A DNA stretch of 64,000 nucleotides, taken from assembly GCA_020638465.1 (NCBI GenBank), contig JACKIM010000001.1, forward strand, positions 1,613,501-1,677,500, given 5' to 3'. Positions 17,469 through 26,605 of this stretch are shown piece by piece. This DNA is from Geminicoccaceae bacterium. Its GTDB lineage: Bacteria > Pseudomonadota > Alphaproteobacteria > Geminicoccales > Geminicoccaceae. The translations under genes were made by a program, and so were the position numbers. The notes beneath the pieces were generated by a model. The model was given only the letters and a program-made list of their open reading frames with translations. It was not told the DNA's origin and did no database searches. The stretch's first letter is position 1; each line of letters opens with the position of its first letter.

Positions 17469-18289
17469 ATTCGACGATGAGCTTCTCCAATCCCGTTATC
17501 TTCGAGCCCGACTCGGGGAAAGAGCTGCTTAGCATTCGCGACCTTTCGGTGCGCTTCGACAAGGCCGAGGCGCTCAGGGCCGTAAACCTCGATGTCCGTC
17601 AGGGTGAGTTCATTGCGGTGGTCGGTCCCTCCGGCTGCGGGAAAAGCACGCTCCTGCACGTCATTGCAGGATTCCTCCAGCCAACCTCCGGGTCGGCCAA
17701 GCTGAACGGAGAGGAAATTCGCAAGCCCGGCGCGGACAGGACGGTTGTGCTCCAGCAGCCCGCATTGTTTCAGTGGTTGAACGTTTACGAAAATGTCGAA
17801 CTGGGACCGAAAGCGCGCGGTGTTCCAAAAGCGGAACGGCATGAAACGGTGCAGAAATATCTGGATCTTGTCGGCCTGTCGCACGTTCAGAAAAGTCATT
17901 CCTATGAGTTATCCGGTGGCATGCAGCAACGGGTCTCGCTCGCTCGCGCGCTTGCCAACGACACCAGCATCCTGCTCGTAGACGAACCTTTCGGTGCGCT
18001 GGATGCCCTGACGCGGGATCGCATGCAGCGCGAAATCGTCCGGATCTGGCACGAAACCGGAAAAACCGTACTGTTCATCACCCATGACGTCGAGGAAGCC
18101 GTTTTCTGCGCAACCTCGATTGTGGTGATGGCGGCTTCACCCGGCCGGGTGCTGGAGCAACATCCGGCGCCGTTTTCACGCATGTATGCCGAGCATGATC
18201 TTGGCGCGCGCGCTGTGAAGTCGCGTCCTGACTTCATCGAGCTCCGGGAGAAGATCCTGGCACAGATTGTCGGGGAGGATCTGGATTAG
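17465..18289 (+). CDS. ABC transporter ATPase, TauB/SsuB-like
   Basis: This is a 274-residue nucleotide-binding protein. Walker A is GPSGCGKSTLL, the Q-loop lies in VVLQQPALFQWLNV, the signature is ELSGGMQQRVSLARAL, Walker B is ILLVDEPFGALD and the switch histidine is in FITHDVEEAV. All key residues are intact, unlike the Liv-like ATPases at 55-57 kb. It drives import by the permease encoded just upstream, with which it overlaps by four bases. Confidence 0.9.
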   Translation: MNSTMSFSNPVIFEPDSGKELLSIRDLSVRFDKAEALRAVNLDVRQGEFIAVVGPSGCGKSTLLHVIAGFLQPTSGSAKLNGEEIRKPGADRTVVLQQPALFQWLNVYENVELGPKARGVPKAERHETVQKYLDLVGLSHVQKSHSYELSGGMQQRVSLARALANDTSILLVDEPFGALDALTRDRMQREIVRIWHETGKTVLFITHDVEEAVFCATSIVVMAASPGRVLEQHPAPFSRMYAEHDLGARAVKSRPDFIELREKILAQIVGEDLD

Positions 18290-18386
18290 TCACGTCGCTC
18301 CTTGAATCGGAATCGGCCATGTGTGCGTCGCCGTGACGATCTGGAAAGGTTTGCCTCAATTCTCTTCGGGAACGAAAGGTCTCGCC

Positions 18387-20768
18387 ATGTCGAATGCCGG
18401 TACATCTGAAAGGCCCAAGACGGACGCCAGTGCTCGGGTTGTTGTCGTAGGCGGAGGGGTGATCGGCTGTTCCGCAGCTTATCATCTGGCGGAGCGTGGA
18501 TGGCAGGATATCATTGTCCTTGAGCGCAGGACGCTTGGCTGCGGCACGACATGGCACTCACACGGACTGATCGGGCTCATCCGCAGCAGTCCGAACATGA
18601 CCAGGCTGGCGCTGCACACGAACAAGGTCCTGAGGCAACTTGAGGCCGAGACCGGACTCTCGACCGGTTTCAAGCAAAACGGGTCATTGATTCTGGCGAC
18701 GTCCGAGGCGCATCTTCTACAATTGCGTCAGGTTGTCTCGATGATGAAGCCGACGGGGCTGGAACTGCACGAGATCAGTGTGACCGAGGCGAAGCGCCTC
18801 TGGCCGCTGGCCAGCATGGAGGACGTCATTTCCGTGTTCTCGATGCCGGCGGAAGGCCAGGTCAACCCACTCGACACGCTTCAGGCTTACGCAAGAGCGG
18901 CGCGGATGAGGGGTGTAAAGATCTACGAGCAGACTCCTGTCATTTCGATCGAGAGCGACAAGGGCCGTGTCACAGGCGTGCGAACCGGAGATGGACTTAT
19001 CAGGGCAGAGAAGGTTGTCATCGCGTCAGGGCTATGGTCCTGGGAATTGGGCCGCGCGTCGAATATCGACATTCCGCTGATGGCGGTCGAGCAATCCTAC
19101 ATGGTCACCGAGCCGATCGACGACATCGTGCCCGGGCTTCCGATATTGCGTGACTTCGAGTGTGGCCTGCTCGCTCGGGAAGATGCAAGGCAGCTTGCCA
19201 TCGGTGCCACGGCCTTCCCTGAAAAGCCGTGGGGGTATGATGGAATCCCCGGTGATTTCGAGTTCGACGAACTCGACGGTGAGCCGGATCGCTTCGAGCA
19301 GATGTTCGCCCATCTCCTCCACCGGATACCGGCGATGGCTGATATCGGTATCCGCAAGTTTCTGACCGGACCGGAATCCGTTGCTCCCGACTCCCGGTAT
19401 CTACTTGGCGAACCGCCGGGGCTTGGTGGCTGTATCGTCGCCACCGGGATGAGCGGTGTCGGAATTGGATCCTCGGGGGGAATTGGTCGCGAAATTGCCT
19501 GCTGGCTGGATGAGGGCAGTCCTGGTCTCGACATGTGGGATTGTGACATCCGTCGAACGATGGCGTTTGAAGTCAACAAGCGCTATCTGTTCGACAAGGT
19601 GACCGAGACAGGCGGCGCCCTCTTCGCCATCCTTTCTCCCGAGTATCAGCCGAAGGCTGCACGGAATGTGCGCCATTCACCTGTGCATGATCGCATGGCC
19701 GCGGTGGGCGCGGTTTTCGAAGTCATGGCGGGGTGGGAAGTTCCGTCCTGTTTCGTGGTCCGGGAGGCTCAGCGCGACATCTCGCGGCATGAGATGTTTT
19801 CCTCGATGCTCGACGAACAAAGGTCTCTTGAAGACGGTGCATCCTTTTCGGATCTCAGCAGCCATACGAATCTGATCGTCAAGGGCAGGGATGCCGGAGC
19901 CACGCTTGCGCGACTGGCGGCGGGGCCGCTTCCTGAGGAGGTCGGGCGGCATCGCCTGGTTCCGTTCCTGAACGGCCTCGGCAGGATTGAATTCGTCGCT
20001 GACATCATCCGGCTGGGCGATCAACACTTTCACGTGCTGGCGGACGCTTTGCAGCAGACACGGGCATTGAACCTCCTGGAAGCCGGGCTTGAGGGAACCC
20101 ATGCCTCGTTGTTCGACGCATCGTCGGGCTTTGCAATCTTCTCGCTGACGGGCGGAGCGGCCGGATCCCTGCTTCGCTCCGTCGGGGTACGGGAGCTGCC
20201 AGGACCCGGCGAAAGTGCGGTGTGCGATTTCGGATATTCGCGCTCGATCGTGATCGGGTTTCCGGAAAGCCCGTTTGCCACCTGGCAGGTATTGGTGCCA
20301 ACGGAATTTGCGCAGTGCGTCTATGATCAACTTGTGCAGGCGGAAGCTGTCGCACCGCTGACTTTCCTGGGACGCAATGCACGGCTAGGTCTCATGATCG
20401 AAGCTGGTGCACCACATCGGGAGATGAAGATCGATCCCATGCTCTCAATCAATGCGAATGGGCTTGCCGGCTGCGTGAACTGGGAAACATCCATTGAGTT
20501 TGCCGGAAAGCATGCCGCAGCGGCAATGGAGGAACAGTGCGGTCGATTGCCCGTCACGCTTGCCTTGAGAAGTTCAGGTCCTCGCCTGTTTGGCTATGAG
20601 CCGATCTGGTCAGGCGACCGGATGGTGGGGCATATCCTGCGAGCGGGCTATTCGGCAAGCCGGAATGCAGCAGTCGGATTTGGAGCTGTCTTGGCAAGTG
20701 CGAGGGAAGGGAACCTGTCAATAGAAGTGGCCATGGAGCAGTTTCCCGCCGATATTATATTTGGGTGA
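18387..20768 (+). CDS. dimethylglycine/sarcosine dehydrogenase-like protein with GcvT domain
   Basis: This 793-residue fusion has three parts: a DAO-type flavin domain (about 15-375, opening VVVVGGGVIGCSAAYHLAE), an FAO_M linker (about 380-440) and a GcvT-type folate-binding region (about 440-790). This is the architecture of dimethylglycine and sarcosine dehydrogenases, which demethylate an amine and pass the one-carbon unit to tetrahydrofolate. The GTTWHSHGL segment is where these enzymes carry a histidine that binds FAD covalently. The gene follows the TauABC-like genes after a 97-bp gap. The start at 18387 is preferred, though its ribosome site is weak. Confidence 0.85.
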   Translation: MSNAGTSERPKTDASARVVVVGGGVIGCSAAYHLAERGWQDIIVLERRTLGCGTTWHSHGLIGLIRSSPNMTRLALHTNKVLRQLEAETGLSTGFKQNGSLILATSEAHLLQLRQVVSMMKPTGLELHEISVTEAKRLWPLASMEDVISVFSMPAEGQVNPLDTLQAYARAARMRGVKIYEQTPVISIESDKGRVTGVRTGDGLIRAEKVVIASGLWSWELGRASNIDIPLMAVEQSYMVTEPIDDIVPGLPILRDFECGLLAREDARQLAIGATAFPEKPWGYDGIPGDFEFDELDGEPDRFEQMFAHLLHRIPAMADIGIRKFLTGPESVAPDSRYLLGEPPGLGGCIVATGMSGVGIGSSGGIGREIACWLDEGSPGLDMWDCDIRRTMAFEVNKRYLFDKVTETGGALFAILSPEYQPKAARNVRHSPVHDRMAAVGAVFEVMAGWEVPSCFVVREAQRDISRHEMFSSMLDEQRSLEDGASFSDLSSHTNLIVKGRDAGATLARLAAGPLPEEVGRHRLVPFLNGLGRIEFVADIIRLGDQHFHVLADALQQTRALNLLEAGLEGTHASLFDASSGFAIFSLTGGAAGSLLRSVGVRELPGPGESAVCDFGYSRSIVIGFPESPFATWQVLVPTEFAQCVYDQLVQAEAVAPLTFLGRNARLGLMIEAGAPHREMKIDPMLSINANGLAGCVNWETSIEFAGKHAAAAMEEQCGRLPVTLALRSSGPRLFGYEPIWSGDRMVGHILRAGYSASRNAAVGFGAVLASAREGNLSIEVAMEQFPADIIFG

Positions 20769-20977
20769 TGCAGTTTTCTTCGATGCCGTCGGGGATCGGG
20801 GGCAGGGGGGCGGCATCATGGCCCTGTGGCGCTTTGCGTATCCGTTCCGTGATTTGTGCCGCACGGTGACAGGCCTCTGTTGCGTGACAGTTCAAATTTG
20901 TGCGAAATGGAGTGGTGAGTTGGACGCGCGGCGGGGAATTTCCGCGTAACGGGAAAGAGCTCACGATCGAGCAGGAT

Positions 20978-21973
20978 ATGGCACGCCTCTATATTCATCC
21001 AAAATTCAAGGATCTCGCGGACAGGTATCGCTTCGTCGACCTCGGGTTGAGGTTGGTGGAAATGGCCACGATACGCACCCTATGGCTGGTGTCGCGGGCC
21101 ATCGGCATCGATCGTGCATCGGATCTGGGTGCCGTGTTTGGTGGTGTGGTCGGTCGCCGGCTTCGCAAGAACAAGCACGTGATGCGCAACCTGAAGATCG
21201 TCTTTCCGGATCGCGACCAGGGTTGGATCGAGGAGACGGCCCACAAGACCTGGCGCCAGATTGGCCGCGTGCTGGCAGAATATCCCCATATCGATGAACT
21301 TTGCCGCATGGGTGAAGGTGCCCGGGTGACGCTGGTGAGCGAGGGACCGCTTGAGGATATCCGCAATGCGCCGGTTGGCATGGTGTTTCTCGCCATGCAT
21401 CAGGCCAACTGGAATCTTCCGGCGCTTGCGGGAGCGCTTGGCAATTTTCCTCTGGATGTGATTTTTGCGGAGCAGAAACATTCCGCATTCGAGGCCATGA
21501 TCGCCTCGCATCGCAACCGGATGCCCTGCGGTTTCATCCATGTCCGGGATGTGCCGCGCAAGATGATTGCGGCGCTGCGGCAGGGGCGCGGCGTCGGTCT
21601 GTTCGTCGATCACCGGATCGACGGGGGCGATCCCGTACCCTTCTTCGGCCACGATGCGCAGACCACGACCATACCTGCGCGCATCGCCTGCAAGCTGGGT
21701 ACCGGGGTGGTGCCGACCCGGATCGAGCGGCTGGATGGTGCGCATTTCCGTCTCACGCTTGGTCGGCCTGTCTATCCGGACCCCGACATTGCCGGTGACC
21801 ATGAGGCAGCGCATTCCCTGATGTGCAAGGTGCATGAGCGGTTCGAGGAATGGGTCCGTGCCAGGCCAGAAGACTGGTGCTGCGTGAAGCGGCGTTGGTC
21901 GAGCTCGATCTCGAAACCGGCCCGCAGAGGGATTGCCGCCGGCATGGACAAGCCGCCGGAGATCGTCGTCTGA
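20978..21973 (+). CDS. LpxL/HtrB-like lipid A acyltransferase family protein
   Basis: This 331-residue protein of the lysophospholipid acyltransferase fold is related to the lauroyl and myristoyl transferases that finish lipid A at the inner membrane. The region KNKHVMRNLKIVFPDRD, the block I motif MHQANWNLPA, and GLFVDHRIDGGDPVPFFG with TTTIPARIACKLG are typical. The catalytic motif H-x4-D/E reads H-Q-A-N-W-N (H141 to N146), so the acidic partner is replaced by asparagine. That could lower activity or mark another acceptor. The ATG at 20978 follows gcagga; an ATG at 20900 is an alternative. Confidence 0.8.
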   Translation: MARLYIHPKFKDLADRYRFVDLGLRLVEMATIRTLWLVSRAIGIDRASDLGAVFGGVVGRRLRKNKHVMRNLKIVFPDRDQGWIEETAHKTWRQIGRVLAEYPHIDELCRMGEGARVTLVSEGPLEDIRNAPVGMVFLAMHQANWNLPALAGALGNFPLDVIFAEQKHSAFEAMIASHRNRMPCGFIHVRDVPRKMIAALRQGRGVGLFVDHRIDGGDPVPFFGHDAQTTTIPARIACKLGTGVVPTRIERLDGAHFRLTLGRPVYPDPDIAGDHEAAHSLMCKVHERFEEWVRARPEDWCCVKRRWSSSISKPARRGIAAGMDKPPEIVV

Positions 21974-22180
21974 TCCGATGGTTTCCATCGTCATTCCGGG
22001 ATCTGTTTCTTCGATTTTCTTGTGATAACCCTCTCCCTCGCGCAAGTGAGATGGCGCACAATGCCACCACGGGCGGTTCCTTGGCTTCTGTGTCAGCCTT
22101 GACGCGGCGGCACGGAACGATCTGCAATGAAGGCGCCGCTTCGGTAGACGGCAGGGTGACAGTCAGGAGGGGAGGCACGG

Positions 22181-23464
22181 TTGGTACAGCCACAGACAGC
22201 AGGGGCAGGCATCGCCGGCAGGATCGAAGCCGCCAATGGCGAGGCTCTTGCACGCATGCTCGCGGCCGATCCGGTACTTGTCGACGTCGTTCCCGCGGCA
22301 TCCGTCATGCCGCATCTGGCTGACCGTATGATTCTCCATGCCGGCCCGCCGATCGGTTGGGAGCGGATGTGCGGGCCGATGCGCGGTGCCGTCACGGGTA
22401 TTGCCGTATTCGAGGGATGGGCGAGGGATCTGGCCGAAGCCGAGGGGCTCGCCGGTGAGGGGGCCTTCGTTTTCGAGCCGAATCATCACCACGATGCGGT
22501 GGGGCCGATGACGGGCATGACCACCAAAAGCCAGTGGGTGATGGTGGTCGAGAACCGGAAGTTCGGCAACCGCGCCTACTGCACCGTGAATGAAGGGCTT
22601 GGAAAGGTCATGCGGTTCGGTGGCAATGACGATGAGGTGCTGGACCGCCTGCGCTGGCTGCGCGATGTGCTGGGACCGGCGCTGGGGCGTGCCCTGCGCG
22701 AATGCGGAGGCGTTCCCTTGAAGAACCTCGTCGCGCGCGGCCTGACCATGGGTGACGAGATGCACCAGCGCAATGTCGCCTGTTCCGGCCTTTTCCTGCG
22801 GGCGCTCGCTCCTGTTCTCGCGCGGACCTCGGGCGCTCGCGAAGAACTGGCACGGGCGCTCGCGTTCATCGCTTCCAACGACCAGTTCTTCCTCAATATC
22901 GCGATGGCGCTCGGCAAGGCGATCATGGACCCGGTGCGTGATATCGAGGGGTCGAGCGTGGTCACGGCCATGTGCCGCAACGGTACCGATTTCGGCATCC
23001 GCGTTTCGGGGTGCGGCGACGAATGGTTCACGGCTCCGGTCGAGCAGCCGCGCGGCCTCTACTTTCCCGGCTACACGGAGGCTGATGCCAATCCCGACAT
23101 GGGTGATTCGACCATCGTCGAAACGATCGGACTGGGTGGCTTCGCCATGGCCGCCTCGCCGGCCGTGGCAGGTTTCGTGGGTGCCGGTTCGGCGGCCGAT
23201 GCGGCAATCTTTACGCGAGAGATGGGTGAAATCACCCTGGCCTCGAACCCCGAATGGACGATTCCATCCCTGGACTATCAGGGAGTTCCCACGGGTATCG
23301 ACATCCGCCTCGTCGCGGACAGTGGCATCACGCCCACCATCAATACCGGCATCGCCCACAGGAAACCCGGCGTCGGGCAGGTCGGTGCGGGTGTCGTCAA
23401 CGCGCCCCTCGCCTGTTTCACACAGGCCGTGCGGGCTTTCGCCGATCGGATGGGAGTGCGCTGA
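22181..23464 (+). CDS. allG: oxalurate/oxamate carbamoyltransferase subunit (DUF1116, YlbE/AllG-like)
   Basis: This 427-residue protein of the DUF1116 family starts at TTG 22181, behind an aggaggggagg. Family landmarks include GPMRGAVTGIAVFEGWA, FEPNHHHDAVGPMTGMT, GDEMHQRNVACSGLF and a late GTGIAHRKPG-like segment (INTGIAHRKPGVGQVGAGVV). In E. coli the DUF1116 protein YlbE works with FdrA and YlbF as the oxamic transcarbamylase of anaerobic allantoin breakdown. Here it is the first of five closely packed genes. The assignment rests on family membership and on the complete gene set alongside it. Confidence 0.82.
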   Translation: MVQPQTAGAGIAGRIEAANGEALARMLAADPVLVDVVPAASVMPHLADRMILHAGPPIGWERMCGPMRGAVTGIAVFEGWARDLAEAEGLAGEGAFVFEPNHHHDAVGPMTGMTTKSQWVMVVENRKFGNRAYCTVNEGLGKVMRFGGNDDEVLDRLRWLRDVLGPALGRALRECGGVPLKNLVARGLTMGDEMHQRNVACSGLFLRALAPVLARTSGAREELARALAFIASNDQFFLNIAMALGKAIMDPVRDIEGSSVVTAMCRNGTDFGIRVSGCGDEWFTAPVEQPRGLYFPGYTEADANPDMGDSTIVETIGLGGFAMAASPAVAGFVGAGSAADAAIFTREMGEITLASNPEWTIPSLDYQGVPTGIDIRLVADSGITPTINTGIAHRKPGVGQVGAGVVNAPLACFTQAVRAFADRMGVR

Positions 23465-24945
23465 TGGCCGTGATCGTCAATCTGGTCCGCAAGGGTTTCT
23501 ACCTCGATTCGGTCGGACTCATGCGCATGTCGCGCGAGATAGCCGGCATGGATGGGGTCGAGGATGCCGCCTTGATGATGGCGACGCCAGCCAACAGGGA
23601 AATCATGAGGCATGCGGGCGTCCTTGCCGCCGAAGGCGATATGGCGGCCGCAAGCGATCTGGTGCTGGCTGTGCGTGCGCGTGACGAGGCTGTGGCCCAT
23701 CAGGTGTTGAGGGAGGCTGAAGCGCTGCTCGACCGGCCCAGACGGTCCAATGCGGAAGCGGCGCAGTGGCGGCCGCGGAGCCTGCGGGCTGCACAGGCAG
23801 CGCGGCCATCGCTCAATCTCGCGCTTATCTCGGTGCCGGGCGAATATGCAGTGGCCGAAGCGCGCAAGGCGCTCGGACGCGGTCTCGACGTGATGATCTT
23901 CTCGGACAATGTACCGATCGGGGACGAGGTCGAGCTCAAGACCGAAGCCCGCGCGATGGGCCGGCTGGTGATGGGGCCGGACTGCGGCACGGCCATCATC
24001 GGAGGAGCCCCTTTGTGTTTTGCCAACCGGGTGCCCCGCGGATCCATCGGGATTGTCGGGGCGTCGGGGACGGGCACGCAGGAAGTGAGTTGTCTCATCG
24101 CCCGGCATGGCGGCGGCATCAGCCATGCGATCGGAACGGGCGGCCGGGATCTCAAGGAAGCTGTCGGGGGCATCACGACGCTGATGGCCATGGACATGCT
24201 CGACCGCGATCCGGGCACGGAGACTATCGTGCTCGTTTCAAAACCGCCTGCCGCCAGCGTCGTCCAGACCGTGCGCCGGCGTGTCGCGGAAAGCGGCAAG
24301 CGGTTCGTCATCTGTTTCCTCGGCAGTGACGGTATCGATTTGCCCACCAACGCCGTGGCCGCCTCCACCTTGCGTGACGCCGCGTTGCTTGCGCTCGGCA
24401 GGACCGTTTCGGCACCTCGTCAACCCGGCCACGGTGGTGGTTCGGCCGGGAGGATCGTCGGGCTTTTTGCTGGCGGCACACTTTGTGCCGAAGCGCAGAT
24501 CATCCTCCAGCGTGCAGGGCTTGCGGTCGCATCCAACGTTCCCGTACCCGGTGCTTCGGCGACCGGCGGGCCGGGTCATCTGTTGCTCGACCTTGGCGAT
24601 GACGAATACACCCGTGGGCGCCCCCATCCGATGATCGATCCGTCGGTGCGGGACGAACCCCTTGCCGCCGCCTTGCGCGATCCCGCCAATGCCGTCGTGC
24701 TCATTGATGTCGTGCTGGGCCATGGCGGCCATGCCGATCCGGCAGGTGCTGTCGCAGATGTGCTGAAGCGGCATCGCGGGCCGGGACCCGTGGTGGTGGC
24801 CTCGGTGACGGGCACGGACGAAGATCCTCAGGGACTGGCGGGCCAGATTGCCAGGCTCGAGGCTGTCGGTGTCGAGGTGCAACCGTCCAATGCGGATGCC
24901 GCCGAGGCCGCTTGCGCCCATCTGGACCAGACCCATGGCAGGTAA
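23464..24945 (+). CDS. allF: oxalurate/oxamate carbamoyltransferase subunit FdrA/AllF
   Basis: This 493-residue protein is built from domains like succinyl-CoA synthetase. It has an N-terminal FdrA segment (VNLVRKGFYLDSVGLMRMS), a nucleotide-binding-like fold (MGPDCGTAIIGG, then IGIVGASGTGTQEVSCLIA and GTGGRDLKEAVGG), and a second ligase-like domain (VGLFAGGTLCAEAQIILQ). FdrA is a subunit of the carbamoyltransferase that splits oxalurate with phosphate into oxamate and carbamoyl phosphate. Its ATG shares the last base of the allG stop, and its 3' end overlaps the carbamate kinase gene by 11 bp. Confidence 0.85.
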   Translation: MAVIVNLVRKGFYLDSVGLMRMSREIAGMDGVEDAALMMATPANREIMRHAGVLAAEGDMAAASDLVLAVRARDEAVAHQVLREAEALLDRPRRSNAEAAQWRPRSLRAAQAARPSLNLALISVPGEYAVAEARKALGRGLDVMIFSDNVPIGDEVELKTEARAMGRLVMGPDCGTAIIGGAPLCFANRVPRGSIGIVGASGTGTQEVSCLIARHGGGISHAIGTGGRDLKEAVGGITTLMAMDMLDRDPGTETIVLVSKPPAASVVQTVRRRVAESGKRFVICFLGSDGIDLPTNAVAASTLRDAALLALGRTVSAPRQPGHGGGSAGRIVGLFAGGTLCAEAQIILQRAGLAVASNVPVPGASATGGPGHLLLDLGDDEYTRGRPHPMIDPSVRDEPLAAALRDPANAVVLIDVVLGHGGHADPAGAVADVLKRHRGPGPVVVASVTGTDEDPQGLAGQIARLEAVGVEVQPSNADAAEAACAHLDQTHGR

Positions 24946-25909
24946 CCGTTCCGATGGCATTCCCGGACGGTTGCTGATCGCCATCGGGGGCAATGCGACC
25001 CATCCGGACGACATCGAGGGGACTTCCGCCGAACAGAAGGCCGTCGCGGAAAGGACAGCGAAGGCTCTCCTGCCCCTGGCCCTCATGGATGGCGAGTTGA
25101 TCATCACGCATGGCAACGGTCCCGTTGTAGGCAAGATCCTCATGCGCCAGGTTCTGACACGTGATCGTATTGCCCCGATGCCGCTGGATATCTGCGTCGC
25201 CCACAGTCAGGGCGGCATCGCCTATCTCCTCATGCAGGCGCTGGAAAATGCCCTGCGGGAGGCCGACAGTGGGAGGCATGTCGCCTGCCTGCTTACCCAG
25301 GTCGAGGTCGATCCCGACGATCCGGCATTCTCCAATCCGACAAAGCCCATCGGTCCGTTCTTCAGCGAGGAACAGGCAAGGGCCGTCTCCGCCGAGCTCG
25401 GCTGGGAGATGCGCGAGGACGCCGGACGCGGCTGGCGACATGTCGTGCCATCCCCCAAGCCGCGGCACATCTGCGATATCTCGCTGGTGCAGGTACTGGC
25501 CCGGCGGGGAACTGTCGTGATCGCGGGTGGTGGTGGCGGGATCCCCGTGGTGCGGGGACCCAAGGGCGTACGGCACGGTGTCCAGGCCGTTGTCGACAAG
25601 GACCTGAGTTCGGCTCACATGGCCAACGTGCTGGGCATTGACACGCTGATGATCCTCACGGCTGTGCGCCGGGTCGCGGTGGACTGGGGCAAGCCCGGCC
25701 AGCGCGATCTCGAACGGGTCGGTCTGCGCGAACTCAGGCAGTTGCATGCGGACGGACAATTCCCGGCGGGTTCCATGGGCCCCAAGGTCGAGGCGGCCAT
25801 CCGCTTCCTCGAAGGCGGCGGCGATCACGTGGTCATCGGCCATCTTGAGGAGTGCATGGATGCGCTGGAAGGCCGTAGCGGCACCCATGTCTTTGCCGAT
25901 GATCCTTGA
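24935..25909 (+). CDS. allK: carbamate kinase (ArcC/AllK-like)
   Basis: This is a 324-residue amino-acid-kinase-fold enzyme. Signatures in order are LLIAIGGNATHP, ITHGNGPVVGKIL, SQGGIAYLLMQALENAL, VIAGGGGGIPVVRG and VVDKDLSSAHMANVLGIDTL. It transfers phosphate from carbamoyl phosphate to ADP, giving ATP, ammonia and CO2. Sitting between allF and allH, it would harvest energy from the carbamoyltransferase product. The ATG at 24935 lies inside the 3' end of allF, as expected for translational coupling. Confidence 0.9.
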   Translation: MAGNRSDGIPGRLLIAIGGNATHPDDIEGTSAEQKAVAERTAKALLPLALMDGELIITHGNGPVVGKILMRQVLTRDRIAPMPLDICVAHSQGGIAYLLMQALENALREADSGRHVACLLTQVEVDPDDPAFSNPTKPIGPFFSEEQARAVSAELGWEMREDAGRGWRHVVPSPKPRHICDISLVQVLARRGTVVIAGGGGGIPVVRGPKGVRHGVQAVVDKDLSSAHMANVLGIDTLMILTAVRRVAVDWGKPGQRDLERVGLRELRQLHADGQFPAGSMGPKVEAAIRFLEGGGDHVVIGHLEECMDALEGRSGTHVFADDP

Positions 25910-26600
25910 AGCCATCAGCGTCGGCCCTCTGGCCGCGTGCATCCTCGACGCTCGCCCGAACGGCTGTATACAGGGCCGGGTCATGGCCCGTTTCGAGCGC
26001 AGCGCCTATGTCGCGGTCGACGGGGAACTCGTCTGTATCACCGACCCTGCGCTGTATGATGGCGCGATCAACATGCGTTGCCGGAGATTGCCCGCCGCGG
26101 GAGCCGACGTCTGGCTCGATGGCCGGTCTGCTCGTCGTTGGCACCCCGACCCATGGCCGTCGCCGGACTGTATACAGGGCTGTATGCAGCTTGTGGCCGG
26201 ACGGTGCCGCGATGTTCCGGTCGCTTCCGGCGGGCTGTCGCTGCTGGGACGCGGAGAGGGACTGACTCCGGACGGCGATGATATCATTGCCGGGATGATG
26301 CTGGCATGGCGCGCGGTCGGTGCCCGTTTCGATGCGACGCCCGTGCTCGCCGCCGCCGCTGAACGGACTCATGCCATTTCGCTCGCCCATCTGCGTGCGG
26401 CCGCCCATGGCTATGCCAGTGCGCCGGTGCATGCGGCACTGGCGGCTCTGCTCGATCCTGAATACAGCTACAGCGACCTTGCACCGGCCATGGCCGGTCT
26501 CGATGCGGTCGGTCACAGCTCGGGGCGAAGCACGCTCACGGGCATAAAACAGGCGCTGGTCGCCTGGGCCGCCGATCCCACTGCCTGCATGAAGGTCTGA
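25899..26600 (+). CDS. allH: oxalurate/oxamate carbamoyltransferase subunit (DUF2877, YlbF/AllH-like)
   Basis: This 233-residue protein of the DUF2877 family has the typical motif SLLGRGEGLTPDGDDIIAG and a C-terminal GHSSGRSTLTGIKQALVAW. In E. coli YlbF (AllH) is the third subunit of the oxamic transcarbamylase. The ATG at 25899 overlaps the 3' end of the carbamate kinase gene by 11 bp. Odd point: it has several extra cysteines in DCIQGCMQ and NGCIQG. Confidence 0.83.
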   Translation: MILEAISVGPLAACILDARPNGCIQGRVMARFERSAYVAVDGELVCITDPALYDGAINMRCRRLPAAGADVWLDGRSARRWHPDPWPSPDCIQGCMQLVAGRCRDVPVASGGLSLLGRGEGLTPDGDDIIAGMMLAWRAVGARFDATPVLAAAAERTHAISLAHLRAAAHGYASAPVHAALAALLDPEYSYSDLAPAMAGLDAVGHSSGRSTLTGIKQALVAWAADPTACMKV

Positions 26601-26605
26601 AGACG

